Of a stretch of DNA of 64,000 bases, positions 1-11,425 are shown in pieces. Both the position numbers and the translations under genes were made by a program. How positions within the stretch are numbered: position 1 is the first letter of the stretch; the number at the start of each line of letters is the position of its first letter. The notes below the pieces were generated by a model that made no database searches, had not been told where the DNA came from, and saw only the letters and a program-made list of their open reading frames with translations. Source of the DNA: Gnetum montanum (lineage: Eukaryota > Streptophyta > Gnetopsida > Gnetales > Gnetaceae); NCBI GenBank assembly GCA_015680685.1, contig MNCI01025188.1, positions 200,820 through 264,819 on the forward strand, given 5' to 3'.

Positions 1-37
<37 letters not shown>
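1..37. repeat. (CT)n microsatellite inside A1
   Basis: About 18 CT units at the window edge, possibly longer outside it. The same place in element A2 (46370-46382) has only about six units, so the array changed length after the copies separated. Confidence 0.95.
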
Positions 38-45
<8 letters not shown>

Positions 46-750
46 TTCTTAATGAGGACAATACCATGCAAGGACTTATTTGACTTCCTATTATGAAATG
101 ATGTGGAATGGTGAAAAGATTGTGAGAACACTCTTGCACACAAGAAAATAGAAAATCATGAAGAATACTAGATTGCTTTGAAGCCACATCTTATCCAAAC
201 CTTTGATTACTTCTCGATTTCAGAAACTACACAAGTCACCAATTTATTAAAGTTTCATTAATGAAGAAGGGATTGCATGTTTCCAAAACAAGAAAAACCA
301 TAGTGTATGTGGATGGGTGGATGATGTGGACTCACTTCCTATTACATAAAAAGAAACCATGTCCTAGTCATCGGTAACGACATTCAAAGTAAAAAACTAG
401 ACATTAATAGTCAAATTAGAAATGAAACATACCACCATCAAGTAGTGCATTACCATTGTACTTGCCACCTTATTAGCAGAAAAAGTAGAGAAACACATCA
501 AACTCAAGAAAACATAAAAGAAAGTAAAAGGTAGGTAATAAATATTGAATATATTAATGATGATATAAAACAAAACCTAAGAAAAGATCAATAACCTAAG
601 AAACACAAATATGTAAAACAAAGAAGATGAAAACAAAAAGTTGTAAAATCAAAAATGTGTAAAATAAAAAAATGCTAAAACACTGAGGAGCCATGAAAAG
701 TATTAGTATGGGTGGCCATCTCCCCCATGACTAAATTGGAAGGGAAAGAT
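38..750 (-). other. 3' non-coding region of A1
   Basis: AT-rich DNA with many in-frame stops. It aligns by eye with 46383-47100 in A2 and more loosely with 36770-37140 in B. It lies between the integrase stop and the missing 3' LTR, where some Athila elements carry an env-like gene. I see no supported ORF here. Confidence 0.7.
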
Positions 751-1690
751 CTAAAAAATTAAGCATGGTTGTCCATCTAATAAAATGTTTGTTGAGTTGG
801 TTGGTTTGGGCTCATCAAAAGGTTTTATTTGTTGGATGTTGACTAGTTGTTTGTTTTCTGGGTTGTTAGGTTTGTAAGTGATCATGGACCTAGATGAAAA
901 AATCTCATCAATAATGTAAGGTACTTTCCACAATGTTTGAAATTTAGTTCATTGGGGTACATGTGCAAGATTCTAATAGGGAACCTTGTTTCCTAGTTGA
1001 AACTTAACTTTTCTTATTTTGAGGTCATGAAATTTCTTGTTGAATGGCATATGTGTTTCGTTGGATGACAAGGTCATTAACCAATTTTCATCTAACAAGT
1101 TGAGATACCTTAATCATTCCTTCTATGCTAGACTTAGATTTAGGTTAAGATCACAGGTTGTAGAGAGTGTACAAAGTTCAAATTAGATGGCCATTGTTGG
1201 TAGTTTTCCGTACACAAGCTCATAGGAAGAATATCCTATGGGAAGCTTCTATGTGGAGTGATAGGCCCAAAGGGCATCATTTAATTTGGTGCTCTAGTCC
1301 CTTCGGTATTTGCTAATGGTACATATTAGCATTTTTGTAATCTCCCAATTAGTGATCTCAGCTTGACCATTGGCTTGGGGGTGATATGGTGTTGTGAGTT
1401 TATGCTCAACCCCCAAGAATTACATCACTTTTCTAAAAGTGGCACTTGTAAAATGAGTTCCATTATCAAAAATTAACGCACCAGGTATACCAAACCTATT
1501 TATGATTTTTTTTTTGTACAAATCAAGTAGCAGTGGTGAATGTACACTTAGTGACAGCTGCTTCTTCTACCCACTTGGTATAATAGTCAACTACGACTAT
1601 TATATATGCCTTTCCATTTGATAAAGATACAATGGGATCCATAAAATTAATACCCCAAATATCTAATGGCTTAAGAGGTTGAATCCATTA
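751..1690 (-). pseudogene. pol: A1 integrase remnant
   Basis: Integrase inserts the retrotransposon cDNA into the chromosome. The C-terminal tail near 751-933 ends in the Athila-type phrase VNIQQIKPFDEPKP. The catalytic core near 1600-1690 reads WGINFMDP, matching WGIDFMGP in sister element B. The glutamate of the catalytic triad survives in NGQAEITNWE near 1345-1375. Several stops break the frame. The N-terminal HHCC zinc finger is missing because of the deletion near 1765. B (37144-38590) and A2 (47124-48290) carry fuller homologues. Confidence 0.85.
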
Positions 1691-1765
1691 CTATGGTTCC
1701 TCCATTTAAGTTGTCATTCCACCATCCCTTTGGCAACGATCACAAGTGCGGCCAAATTGGTGTGC

Positions 1766-3090
1766 ATCCTTTTCTGTGGTGGTGTAGTTCAGCTATGCAC
1801 CTGCAATGCTCTGGCTTATGCAGTGAATGTAATATGGACATTTTTGATCATCCATCTATGTAAGCACTACCCCCAAAGCATAGTTCAATGCATTGGTCAT
1901 CACATGAAATGGTCTAGACTAATCAGGTGCTTAAAGAATTATGGTTTCAACAAGCTTTTGTTTCAATTGCTAAAATGTTATTTCACATGCAGGGGTCCAG
2001 ATAAATAATGCATCCTTCTTTGTCAATTCTGCCAATAGCTTGGAAATTTTGGAAAAATTCTCAATGAAGTGCCAATAGTAGCCAGTATGACCAAGGAATA
2101 ATCATACTTCTTTAACTATTTTAGGTTGATGGGTTATTCCTTGAATGACCCTTATTTTTTCAGGGTTTACCTTGATTCCTAATTTTGAAATGTGATGCCC
2201 TAAGATGATACCTTCCTAGACCATAAGATGGCTCTTTTGCTAATTGGGCCAAAGATTTGTTTCAACACATCTCTTCAACACTTGCTCAAGACGGTCTAAG
2301 GCTTACTCAAACATAGCTCTGTAGGTAAGAAAATCATCCATGAAGAATTTTATCCTACTATTGATCTATTGTTGGAATATGCTAAGAACTAATCATTGAA
2401 ATGTGATTGGGACATTACATAAACCAAATGGCATTCAACAGTAAGTAAAAGTCCCCCAAGGACTTGCAAAAGTTGTCTTTTCCTGATCCTCTAATGCAAT
2501 CCAAATTTGGTTATAACCACTAGAACTGTCTAGAAATCTTTCATAGTTGTGCCTAGAAATGGTGTATAGCACTTGGTCGACAAAGGGCAATGGAAAATGA
2601 TCCTTGAAACTTGCGATGTTGAGTAGCTAGAAATCAATGCACACCCATCATTTGCCTCCTTTCTTGGGTACAATCATGAGAAAACTCACCCACTCACTAT
2701 TTGTGACAAGGTAGATGAATCCCACTTTAAGGAGTTGTTCAATATCCTCTTTGACAATCTGCTTTAACTTGGGATTCAAATGCTGCTGTGGCTATCATTT
2801 CAGCTTCACGGCAGGGTTAGTGTATATTCGATGCTGGCATATTCTTGGATCTATACTAGTAAGTTCGAAATATGACCAAACAAAGGTTTTTGACCATTTT
2901 TCCACAACCTTTATCAAATTTTTCTTTTGTTTTGTTGCAAGCTTGGCATTAATGATAATTGACCTTTTATTTTTCAAGAATACATACTCCATTCCAGCTG
3001 GTAGTATCTTCAAATCAAGAGGCTCTTATTTAAAATTGTCAAGAATTTCTAGCTCTTCTCAATTGACATCATAATTGCCTCCTTCGGAGA
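1766..3090 (-). pseudogene. pol: A1 RNase H and reverse transcriptase remnant
   Basis: Reverse transcriptase and RNase H make the cDNA from element RNA. On the minus strand the RT catalytic box FMDDF is near 2330-2344, so its two aspartates survive. The RT N-terminal side, with words such as RICQHRIYTNP, lies near 2795-3013. Only the start of RNase H is left (1770-1990); the rest was lost in the deletion joining it to integrase. Many stops and frameshifts make it non-functional. The same region is fuller in B (38700-40230). Confidence 0.86.
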
Positions 3091-3310
3091 ACTAGTGATG
3101 AACTTGCTTGAGTTCATCCATACTTACAACATATTTATACATTAGGCCCTTAGTAGGTTCGATGCATAATGTACTACTGCTAGAATCAGCTGTCAGCCAT
3201 TGGGTACCTTCTTGCTTTGTGACTACTATGTACAAACATTTCTAGATCTCAACTTCTAGTGCACACTACTTGTATGGAGAGATAGATGTTTGCTTTACTA
3301 ACCATAATTT

Positions 3311-3730
3311 CTATGCAAAATGGCACTTTGAATCACTGTACATGATACATGGAATCTTCTTCTTCTCCTCAATCTTTCCAAATTCATTTTCTTTTGATAT
3401 CTCCAAATAAAGATCTCTAATGCCCATTTTGGCATCAATAGTACTTAACCACACCCTTCCCATAATAATTGGAAAGTCCCCCTTACAACTCTTCACTTTG
3501 ATTACTAGAAAATTGATGAGATATGACCACCCATAAATAGTGGTTACGATGTCCCCTACTAGTTCCAATGGAAAAGTGATGGAATAGTCCACCAGTTCCA
3601 GCTAGATGTTGCTCTTCTTCAAAGGAGGAAGGTTCCACATTGTGTACATCTCATCTAAGATCCAATTAACATCAAAACCAAAGTTACGAAGAGTTTTACA
3701 AGGCTCATTCCCAGCAATTTGCAAGTATGC
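3311..3730 (-). pseudogene. pol: A1 aspartic protease remnant
   Basis: The retropepsin-like protease cuts the Gag-Pol polyprotein. The C-terminal half is open at 3311-3592 and includes FPIIMGRVWLSTIDAKMGI, a flap and C-terminal block shared with B and C. The active-site region near 3670-3695 reads NFGFDVN where B has DLGSGVN, so the catalytic aspartate appears changed to asparagine. A stop separates the two halves. Confidence 0.82.
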
Positions 3731-3789
3731 TAGGGGACTCTTCAGATTTGCTAACTTTCTGGGTAGGTTACCAACTCAAATCTAATCAG

Positions 3790-6281
3790 ATACAACATCG
3801 GTCAGCATTACAGTATGGATTTGAGAGGGATTTTGGTTTGAAGGAAACTCAGATAAAGATAAAATAGAGAAAGGTGGAGAAGTAGGATTATCAATCATTG
3901 ATGTGTCTGAGGGTTTTATTGGACTACAAGGTTAAAAGAAAGGTCTTTTCTTTATTCATGGTTCTGACTCGCTTGATGGATTAACTGATTGTAGATCAAC
4001 TGCCATTGTAGCATTCCTTTGATGTGGTTGGACAAGCAATTCACCCTACATGGATGCAGTAGGTGGAAGCTATGTAGGAGATGGAGGAGTAGGTGTAGGG
4101 ATAGGAGATGCATGAGGATAGTAGATTGCATCCCTCCTTAGATAGGTTAATTGGTATGTGTCAAGAGGATAGTGGTGAGGTTGGTAAGTGGCAACATGAC
4201 TAGAGGAGTCCCATGAAGATGAAGGTTGCTAAACATAGTAACCATAGGGATCTAGATGCTGGTAAGGGTATTGTTATCTTGAAGGTGGCAATGCCCACGA
4301 TTGTGGTTGCTACCATTGTTGGTACAATTCGTAGGATTGCAGTAGAGTTCCACTTGGATGGTACTGCTATGGTTGGTGGAACTATTGAGGATTGCCTTGT
4401 GGATAAGACAATCTTTTGGGTGTTTGCCTTTGTGCAAGTCGTGGATGTAAGGCATGCATCCCAAATTCCTACAAGTGTAACAAAACTAGACAACATCCCT
4501 TTGGATGTTCATATGGGTAGACTTCACACCCACCATCATCATCTGAGTTGCTATTGGTAGCCATTTTACCCTTACCCTTAGATATGGCATGGTCAGCTTC
4601 CTTACACCTCTGATGCTCACGCTCATCACTTTGCTCCTTGGACTTTTCAGCAATTTTTAAGATGGCTTGAAACCTATTATCCATGGAGTCCTATAATTGA
4701 TCAACCTTAGCCATGATTTATGATTGAAATTTATGGAGTGGCAAGGTTTTCTAATTAACCACCTCATCTTTGATGAATTCATCCTCATTGTCACAAAATA
4801 AAACCCCCTTTTTTCGAATAGAAGGATCCATGTTGTATTCTTCTGCACTTTAATGTTTTCTCAGTTCTCCTCCTCCTTGGCTATCTACTCAATTAATTTT
4901 TAAATTTGACAGGTGCTGAACTCTGTCAATCTTCCTTGGGCATAAACACCAAGGATTTTCTTGGTTTCAGACCACAACCCATCTATGTTAGGGGAGAAGT
5001 TGATCAAGCTAAGAGTATCCATGGCTGGGACACCTATGCAATACAGAGTAGTACCAACTAATAGTAGCATCCAAGGGCTCATGATTTCCTTGTTTTTATC
5101 CTTAGATTGGATACTTGGGAGTAAGTTTAATATTTGTCATTGAACAATTCCAACATTGTACTCCACTACCTGATTGATTCTGGTTCCAAGGATCAATACT
5201 AACTCTTTACTTCCTTTATAAGTGTTCTTGAAAATAATTTGAGCTTTTGTCAGTCATTCTCAATATTCTACAAGGCACATGCATCTTGAAAGGCTTGACG
5301 ATGATTTTGCGAATTAGCATCATATCCTTCCTCAAACCGAGGAATATTGTTCATGTCCAGCCTTTTTATTCTATTATCCTTCACATGCCTTGTTGGAATC
5401 CTCACAAACTCTACAATATTCAACATGCCCCAAGTAGTAAGTAAAGGCTCATCAAGGCCATGATGATGGTGCCTACAATGTTCTCTACTAGCCCTTCTTT
5501 CTTGATGTTGGGCCTTTCTAGATTGCCCACATCTTTGGTCACAACTATCCCAATGGTCCCTTCTGTTGTTCTAGTCCCGTCAATCACCTCCATCATGGTT
5601 ATTCCTTTTGCAGCCACGATTTGAGCCAAATGATGATGATGAAGAAGACAATGAAGGAGAAGAAGAAGGAGAACTTGCTTCATGTTGATGCTTATCATCC
5701 TTCCCTCAATGCTCGTGACCATGATCATGATCATAATCTTCTTTATCCCCTTTTTCTTGACTTGCTTCTCTAGATCCATTTTTGTCATTGGATCCATTTT
5801 GACAAGAACCTGGATTATGAATTATGGATTGTACATTCTAGTTGAGGGCTCTTTAAACAAAGTCAAAGAGAGGAGAATCACTAAAGAAGTGGTTGCCTTC
5901 ATTAATTAGGCCAAGTAGAGGTGGAAAAATATTTGACCCCTTGCCCTTCACAAGCTTGTGTTGGTGCTCCAATTGACAATCCCTTAATCTTTGTACTTCC
6001 ATGAGATGATAATCCCTTGAGTCAGGATCTTACATCTCATATTCTCCATGAAGATGTTGAAGCCCATGTCGTGCAAGCATTAGTTGCAGCATTGCTGGAA
6101 TAGATTTGTTAGGTGACAACATAATGTTGCCTTCCATATTACACCACTGCACCAATTCATCTTGATGAAGGATAAAGGTGAAGTTGGGTACATACTCATT
6201 GGGATGAGCATATACCACCTGATATTGCTAAGGCACTTGGACTACCTTGGGCAGAGATTGGCTCTTGTGTGAAGAAGACAT
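3790..6281 (-). pseudogene. gag: A1 gag remnant
   Basis: Gag forms the virus-like particle. I place the start at the ATG at 6281 (MSSSHKS), because B and C gag begin alike at the same distance from the primer site. An N-terminal block with NFTFILHQDE is at 6030-6218, as in the inverted copy near 55700. A zinc-knuckle-like motif CEVYPYEHPKGCC is near 4500-4540; its second cysteine is Tyr here and Cys in B (CEICQYDYPKGCC). A stop-rich middle holds the capsid. The polyprotein then runs toward protease. Confidence 0.83.
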
Positions 6282-6427
6282 TTTGTGTTAATGAACTTGT
6301 AGGTAGTGTGTAGTTAAAGTTTAATCTAATGATAATAATTTTTGTTTTCATAGGATTTCACTCTTAGGATTCGAACAACAAGGTTACTAAGTTTCACTTG
6401 GTTTAGATAGCACACAAAGAACGACAG

Positions 6428-6445
6428 TCCCTGGCAATGATGCGA
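6428..6445 (-). promoter_or_regulatory. A1 primer-binding site, tRNA-Asp-like
   Basis: The minus strand reads TCGCATCATTGCCAGGGA, starting one base after the 5' LTR. It matches the complement of the plant tRNA-Asp 3' end (TGGCGCCGTTGCCGGGGA) at 13 of 18 positions. Most mismatches are transitions, as expected from decay of methylated DNA. Confidence 0.85.
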
Positions 6446-6446
6446 A

Positions 6447-7311
6447 TGATGAGCAGCAATGTACCCCTATGTCCAACCATACGAATCATAGGCATTCACA
6501 TGCGAGCTGGTCAAATTCTGCAAACTATAACTACTAAGCACACTAGAGCTAAATAGTGCGTGGATGTTGTTTGTTTTTTGTCTTCCTAATCCCACTTGTG
6601 GAGTGCAATTGTATGGTTAAGTGTGACTAAGGTGTAAGATTTTTATTATTTTATGTTTTATCAAATTACTTGCCTAGAACAAGAATAAAAGTAAGAGTGA
6701 ATAAATGCTAAGTAAACTATGGTCTAATCTAGCCTAACACAAGTAACCATTTCCACTTCCTGGACATATCTTGAACTTTGTGTAAACACCGTTGGGTTGT
6801 CAAATGCTAGCCATTTCTAAGGTACCAAGCGTCACACGTATGTTTGAAGGGGTCATGCTTGTGTATCTTAATGAGTTGCTTGAGTAATCAAAATTAATTA
6901 TTGCTTAAATAATATTTATGTAAATTGCATGAAATATAAATGCATAAGAAAGAATGTCTCAAGTGCTACAAGGAATGAATCAACGAGTTCGTCTTTATTG
7001 CTAACACAATGGTATGTTTAGGTACATCAATGCTTGAATAAAGATCCATTCACACTTAAACCTTCTGCTACGAACACTTGGGAAATATTCTAACTCTCAA
7101 ATGGACAAATTGCAAAAGTTTCATTACTTGACTACCAAAAACTACTCCCAATTGTGCACCCAAGGGCTGTATTTATAAACCTGGGAGTAACTCTACGATA
7201 TCGAATGTACAATATCGCATCTTGGGCTACAATATCATGTACCTGATATTGTGTACCCGCTATCACAGCCACCCCAATGTTGGAGCATATGAAAAACACA
7301 ATATATGAACC
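6447..7311 (-). repeat. A1 5' LTR
   Basis: Starts (plus reading) with TGATGAG next to the primer site. It ends near 7311 after a GAAAAACACA stretch that matches the end of the A2 LTR (45030-45051). The exact right edge is uncertain by about 15 bases because the terminal bases have changed. It holds a TATA box and a cluster of GATATT/ATATCG words. Confidence 0.85.
7169..7177 (-). promoter_or_regulatory. A1 LTR TATA box
   Basis: Minus-strand TATAAATAC. The same box sits at the equivalent place in A2 (44911-44920), B (35349-35357) and C (55119-55127), so it is probably the core promoter of this LTR family. Confidence 0.75.
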
Positions 7312-7329
7312 AATACAAACATATTGAAG

Positions 7330-8200
7330 TTAATACAATAAGACAATTATGAAGGACTTACATGTAAGAAAGCTAAAAGATAGACTCAGAGACTTGGGAA
7401 TTGCATTCAAATAAGGTAGGTTCCAAAGAACTAAGGAAAAGCATCCTAATGAAAATAGAAAGCAATTGTATTGCCATATTGATAGCCCAAATCCTAATCC
7501 AAATGCCACCAATGACACATGTTCATTAACCCAATCCCACTAGCCATGATGTGTTTTGTATTCTGTTAACTTTGTTTCATTTTCATCTTTGCATTTTATG
7601 CTAGTAGAAAATCTCCACAAACATTTATTCTCTACAAATAAACTTTCATCAAACATAGAAATGTGTGTGCTTTTGGGAATCCTACCATATAATCTATTAT
7701 GTGAAACATTCAGAATACGAATACTTGTGAAACATTTAGAACACTTAAAAAGTCCAATGACTGCAACTAATCTGGAATTTTTCTAGATAAATTATTGCAT
7801 CTTAAATGTAGCTCTTCCAGTAAAGGTATGTTCCCAATCAACCTATAATAGGATAAATTCAAGAATCTTGAGGGCTCCTATGCTTTTTGGAATCTCTGGA
7901 ATCTCACCTGTGAGATTGTTCCTTGACAGATCTATCACGTTATTTTCTCCTATCACATACACATCAGGATACTCCACCCCTTTCTCAGTCAACATGTCTG
8001 TCACATGCATAGGATCCACCTCTATCTTTGTCCACATCTCAATGTCCTTATCATTGTTTTTAACATTACGTGGTCCTTGAAATTTCTGTAGCATATTGAG
8101 ATGGGATGGAATATTGCCATGGAGCTGGTTGTTAGCTATGTTGCTAGAAATGCAATGGATTCATAAAGTTTCATGTTTTTCATTGTAGAAACAGGATCCC
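7330..8200 (-). pseudogene. LRR receptor-like protein, C-terminal block
   Basis: Plant LRR receptor-like proteins are plasma-membrane proteins that sense ligands outside the cell. Minus-strand blocks, in order, are SNIANNQLHGNIPSHL (about 8110-8160), FQGPRNVKNNDKD, NVIDLSRNNLTGEIP (7870-7930) and SHNRLYGRIPKS (about 7665-7705). A hydrophobic segment near 7420-7515 (VAFGLGFGL and following residues) is the likely membrane anchor, followed by a short tail. There is no kinase domain, so it is RLP-like. Stops and frameshifts between blocks make it a pseudogene. Element A1 lies just after its stop. Confidence 0.85.
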
Positions 8201-9450
8201 ATTTCGAAGCGCTCACCTATGAACAGTAACTGTCACTTACTGGGTGAAATGTTTCTGAGTAGACTAAAACGTTTTTAACAAGTTTCATTTACTTTGATTT
8301 TATTTTTAAATTTTATGCTTTCAAAGATGAAAGGATACAATGCTTTATTTTCAACTACTTCAGTTGTCATGAATTAAATGCAGGTTTGTCACGAATTAAA
8401 TGTGTGAAACAGCAAACATGGAGGAAGAAAATATTAGGGCCACTTCTTTGGTGAGGACAGCAATAAGCAACACATTCAAGTGAAGCATTTGGGGCCTGTG
8501 CTATGAATGATGATAATTCTGCTATTGCTCCCACTTCTACATCATTGTGCTGTGAACGCTGCTAATCCTACTATTACTATTGCTACTGCTTTTACATTGC
8601 TCTCCATGACCATTGCTGCTGCTTCTGCGTCACTCTCCACAACCATAAATTGTTGGTCAACTTTGTGTGGTAAGTCACTGCTTCTGCAACAAGCACTCCT
8701 CCTCCCTCATCAAAATGGGCTAAACTATGAATTTAGGGACCATTTTTTACATTATCTCTTCATTGGTCTTTCTTTACTGAGATTCAGAGTTTCTTATTAT
8801 AGTAAAGTTCAATCACTGCAATTCATATTCTGATTGAATATGAGGGTCTCATTCTTAAGGTCCATCTCTTCAAAGTTAATCTAAGAAGCTCCTCTTTGGC
8901 CTTTCTCTATTCCTATTTTAAGGGGGCAGCAAATCCTTTTATTTGTGGATCTAATCTTGGATCTTGCTTTATGCTTGTTTATCTATATGAAAGAGTTGCA
9001 GCCGAGTCCTGCATTGTTTTCAGCTCATCTTTGAGGATTAGTGGTGAATCTGCATTTATTATTGGTCTGAGACTTTCTGAGTGATATTCGGAATGAAAGA
9101 TTTAGAATGTTGTTCACTTGTTCTGCCACTAACTTTTTGTCACTGTCAAGTTCTAGCATATTGATTACCTCTGTTTAAATATTTATTTTTTAAATAAATT
9201 CTTTTACAACTTGTCTAAGTTTATTGATGGGTAATTGTTCTAAGATACCAATAAATAAAAATATTGTAAATTTTTTTATATAAAAATCATTATATTGTAT
9301 TGCATTTTAAATTGTTGTTCTATAAACAAAAAAATATACACATAATTTTACTAAAATATAAAAATTGCTAAAGTTACTGGTTGGTTCTATATTTGAAGCT
9401 CGGTTCTTTTTGGCAACCTAATTTTTTGCCATTTCTGTTGTGTTGCCATT
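8201..9450. other. Non-LRR stretch splitting the LRR pseudogene
   Basis: The LRR frame stops near 8200 and resumes near 9455. Between them is low-complexity and AT-rich DNA (notably 9180-9400) with no recognisable protein. The plus-strand ORF at 8507-8833 is rich in Ala, Thr, Ile and Leu and resembles no family I know. It may be an old insertion or an intron; no terminal repeats or target duplications were seen. Confidence 0.5.
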
Positions 9451-11425
9451 GCCGTCACATTGCCTGTTGCGGTTTCCAGTAACTATGGTTGTTAGAGAGG
9501 TCCAACGCCAACCGTTTTGTGAAATTGACAACCCATTCCGGAATGGTCCCTTCAAACATGTTATAGCCGAGATTTAGCACTTTGAGGTTATGCATTCTAT
9601 TTAAATAATCTGAAAGAGAACTAGTTAGCATATTCATGTTTGAAGCTTCTTGCAGTTAATCAAAGAGTTTAACAGAGGTCCAGAGGAACGATTCATATGG
9701 GCTGACAGAACCTGCATAGAAGACGGGAAACTGACAGAAAACATGCCAGAAAGCCTGTTTAGAGAAATATCTAGGAAACTCAAATTTACGAGATCCCAAT
9801 ATTATTGGGAATCTGGCCGCTCAACTGGTTTCCTTTAAAGCTGAGATAAATTAGCTGCGTCATATCAGTCTGGAATGCTGCCCGTCATGTTTGAATATTC
9901 CACTTTTAAACTTTGCAAGTTTGTTAAGGAGCATAATCCTGCCGGAAAGGCTTGCATATTGTGTGATGCCACGTTGCTGAGATTGCCGACGGCCTTTGGA
10001 ATTTTACTGCTAGATACTTACAAATAATTTAATTGACATTATACGAAGGCATTCTGGTATGGCAAAGGGAATACCACTTGAAAATGAGTATAAATCTTGA
10101 ACCTGCTTGAGCTGGCAGATGCCTGTTAGAGAATATGCCGATAACCAGAAAATGGTCAGTTGCTTGAGGCTTCCTAGGTCATATGGAATACCTCCCGCCA
10201 GCCTTTCCATGTGCAAGTAGAAGTCAGTGAGTTTTGTCAGATTTGCAAACTCTTTTGGGATGGAACCTCAAGTAATTTCCCTACCACGGAAGGATCACAA
10301 GTGACAATTTTCCAAACGAGGAAGGTACGAGGCCGCTTCCATTGCCGAATGACAAGTCAAGCCACTGCAAGCGGCTCAAATTTGCCAGCTGGCATGGGAT
10401 ACTCCCACTCAGCGTGTCCAATCTCAAAGTAAGGTTGGACATGTTGGTGAGATTTCCGAGTTCCTGCGGGATACCTTCCCTCCAATTCCAACCATTCAAG
10501 TTTAGGGAAATTTCCAAACTCCTTGGGAATGGGATTGGCTTCAAAGTCCAGGTCTCTAATTGAAAGCTCTTCAAGATATGCTAATTTTGTCAGACATGAA
10601 GGTATTGGGGTGCATGTCTTGGGCTGCTTCCATGGAAGAAAAGCAAATGAAGTTGTTGGAGGCGGGTGAGATTTCCAAGCTCGCATCCAATAATTCCTCT
10701 CAGCGTACCACTGGTGAAAGACAGCTCCCTCAGATTGGTAAGATTTCCCAATTCCCGCAGGATACCAGTACTGCTGCTGTGGCTAACATCTTCTCGTACA
10801 CTCCATTCATCTTTCTCCTACACCCAATTCTAGGCTATGAAGATAGAACAGATTTGCCACCCAGGATGGTATGGGTTTTGAAAAGCCATCAGCATCCTGC
10901 CAGTACAGACTTAGAATATGAAGCTCATTTAATTTTCCTAACACTTCTAGCATATCCCCTTTCAAATTGCTTATATCTAACTGGAGCTCCCAAAAACATG
11001 TGAAGTTTAGCTGCCAAGGAGCTATAACTGAAAGCTCTTTCCCTTCTGAATGTAGTCCCAAGCCTTCGAGACTAGAGCAATTTGTCAAGGAGTGAGGAAT
11101 GGGGCCTTGTATCGCTGTAAAATAAAGATCCATGTTTTGCAACCAGCTCAGTCTACCAATGTTTTCAGGGATAGGTCCAAACAAGTCCTTATTCCTGAAG
11201 AGAGACAAATATTGCACACAGCTTAACTTACCAATGTCTTTGGGGATAGGTCTGGACAAGACGTTCCTACAGAGATCTAAATATTGCAACCACCTCAGTC
11301 TACCAATCTCCTTGGGGATAGGTCAAAAGAAATCATTATTGAAGAGATTCAAATAGGTCAAAAATGTGAGGTTGCACAAAAATGGGGAAAGCACACCAGA
11401 GACATCTAACAAGGATAGGTCTATG
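9451..11425 (-). pseudogene. LRR receptor-like protein, main LRR block
   Basis: This is the extracellular repeat domain. On the minus strand, from 11425 downward, plant-type 23-24 residue LRRs follow one another: LSPFLCNLTFLTYLNL, IPKEIGRLRWLQYLDL, IPKDIGKLSCVQYLSLF, IPENIGRLSWLQNMDL (open at 10807-11289), IPQELGNLTNMSNLTL and LSGSIPCQLANLSRLQWLDL (10281-10574), a NMTGSIPD repeat, a GNQLSGQIPN repeat, and LKVLNLGYNMFEGTIPEWV (9455-9637). The consensus LxxLxLxxNxxxGxIP is clear. At least four frameshifts and several stops break it. The first repeat, LSGVLSPFL-like, is where the LRR domain normally follows the N-terminal cap now found at 14081-14453. Confidence 0.9.

Larger units (their letters stand above)
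1..7311 (-). mobile_element. Athila-like Ty3/gypsy LTR retrotransposon A1, 3' end outside window
   Basis: Read on the minus strand, the order is 5' LTR, primer-binding site, gag, protease, RT, RNase H, integrase and 3' non-coding DNA; the 3' LTR lies left of base 1. The RT box reads FMDDF, the primer site resembles the 3' end of plant tRNA-Asp, and sister copies (B) have a DLGSGVN protease. These are traits of the Athila clade. The right edge lies 19 bases from the stop codon of an LRR pseudogene, so the element landed next to that gene. Every frame is broken. The target duplication cannot be tested because the other end is missing. Confidence 0.88.

Noticed and set aside
8507-8833. Plus-strand 108-residue ORF
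   Set aside because: Low-complexity Ala/Thr/Leu composition without recognisable domain; not supported as a gene.
10211-11003. Plus-strand ORFs at 10211-11003
   Set aside because: Complement of the LRR repeats, whose minus-strand reading gives clear LRR consensus.
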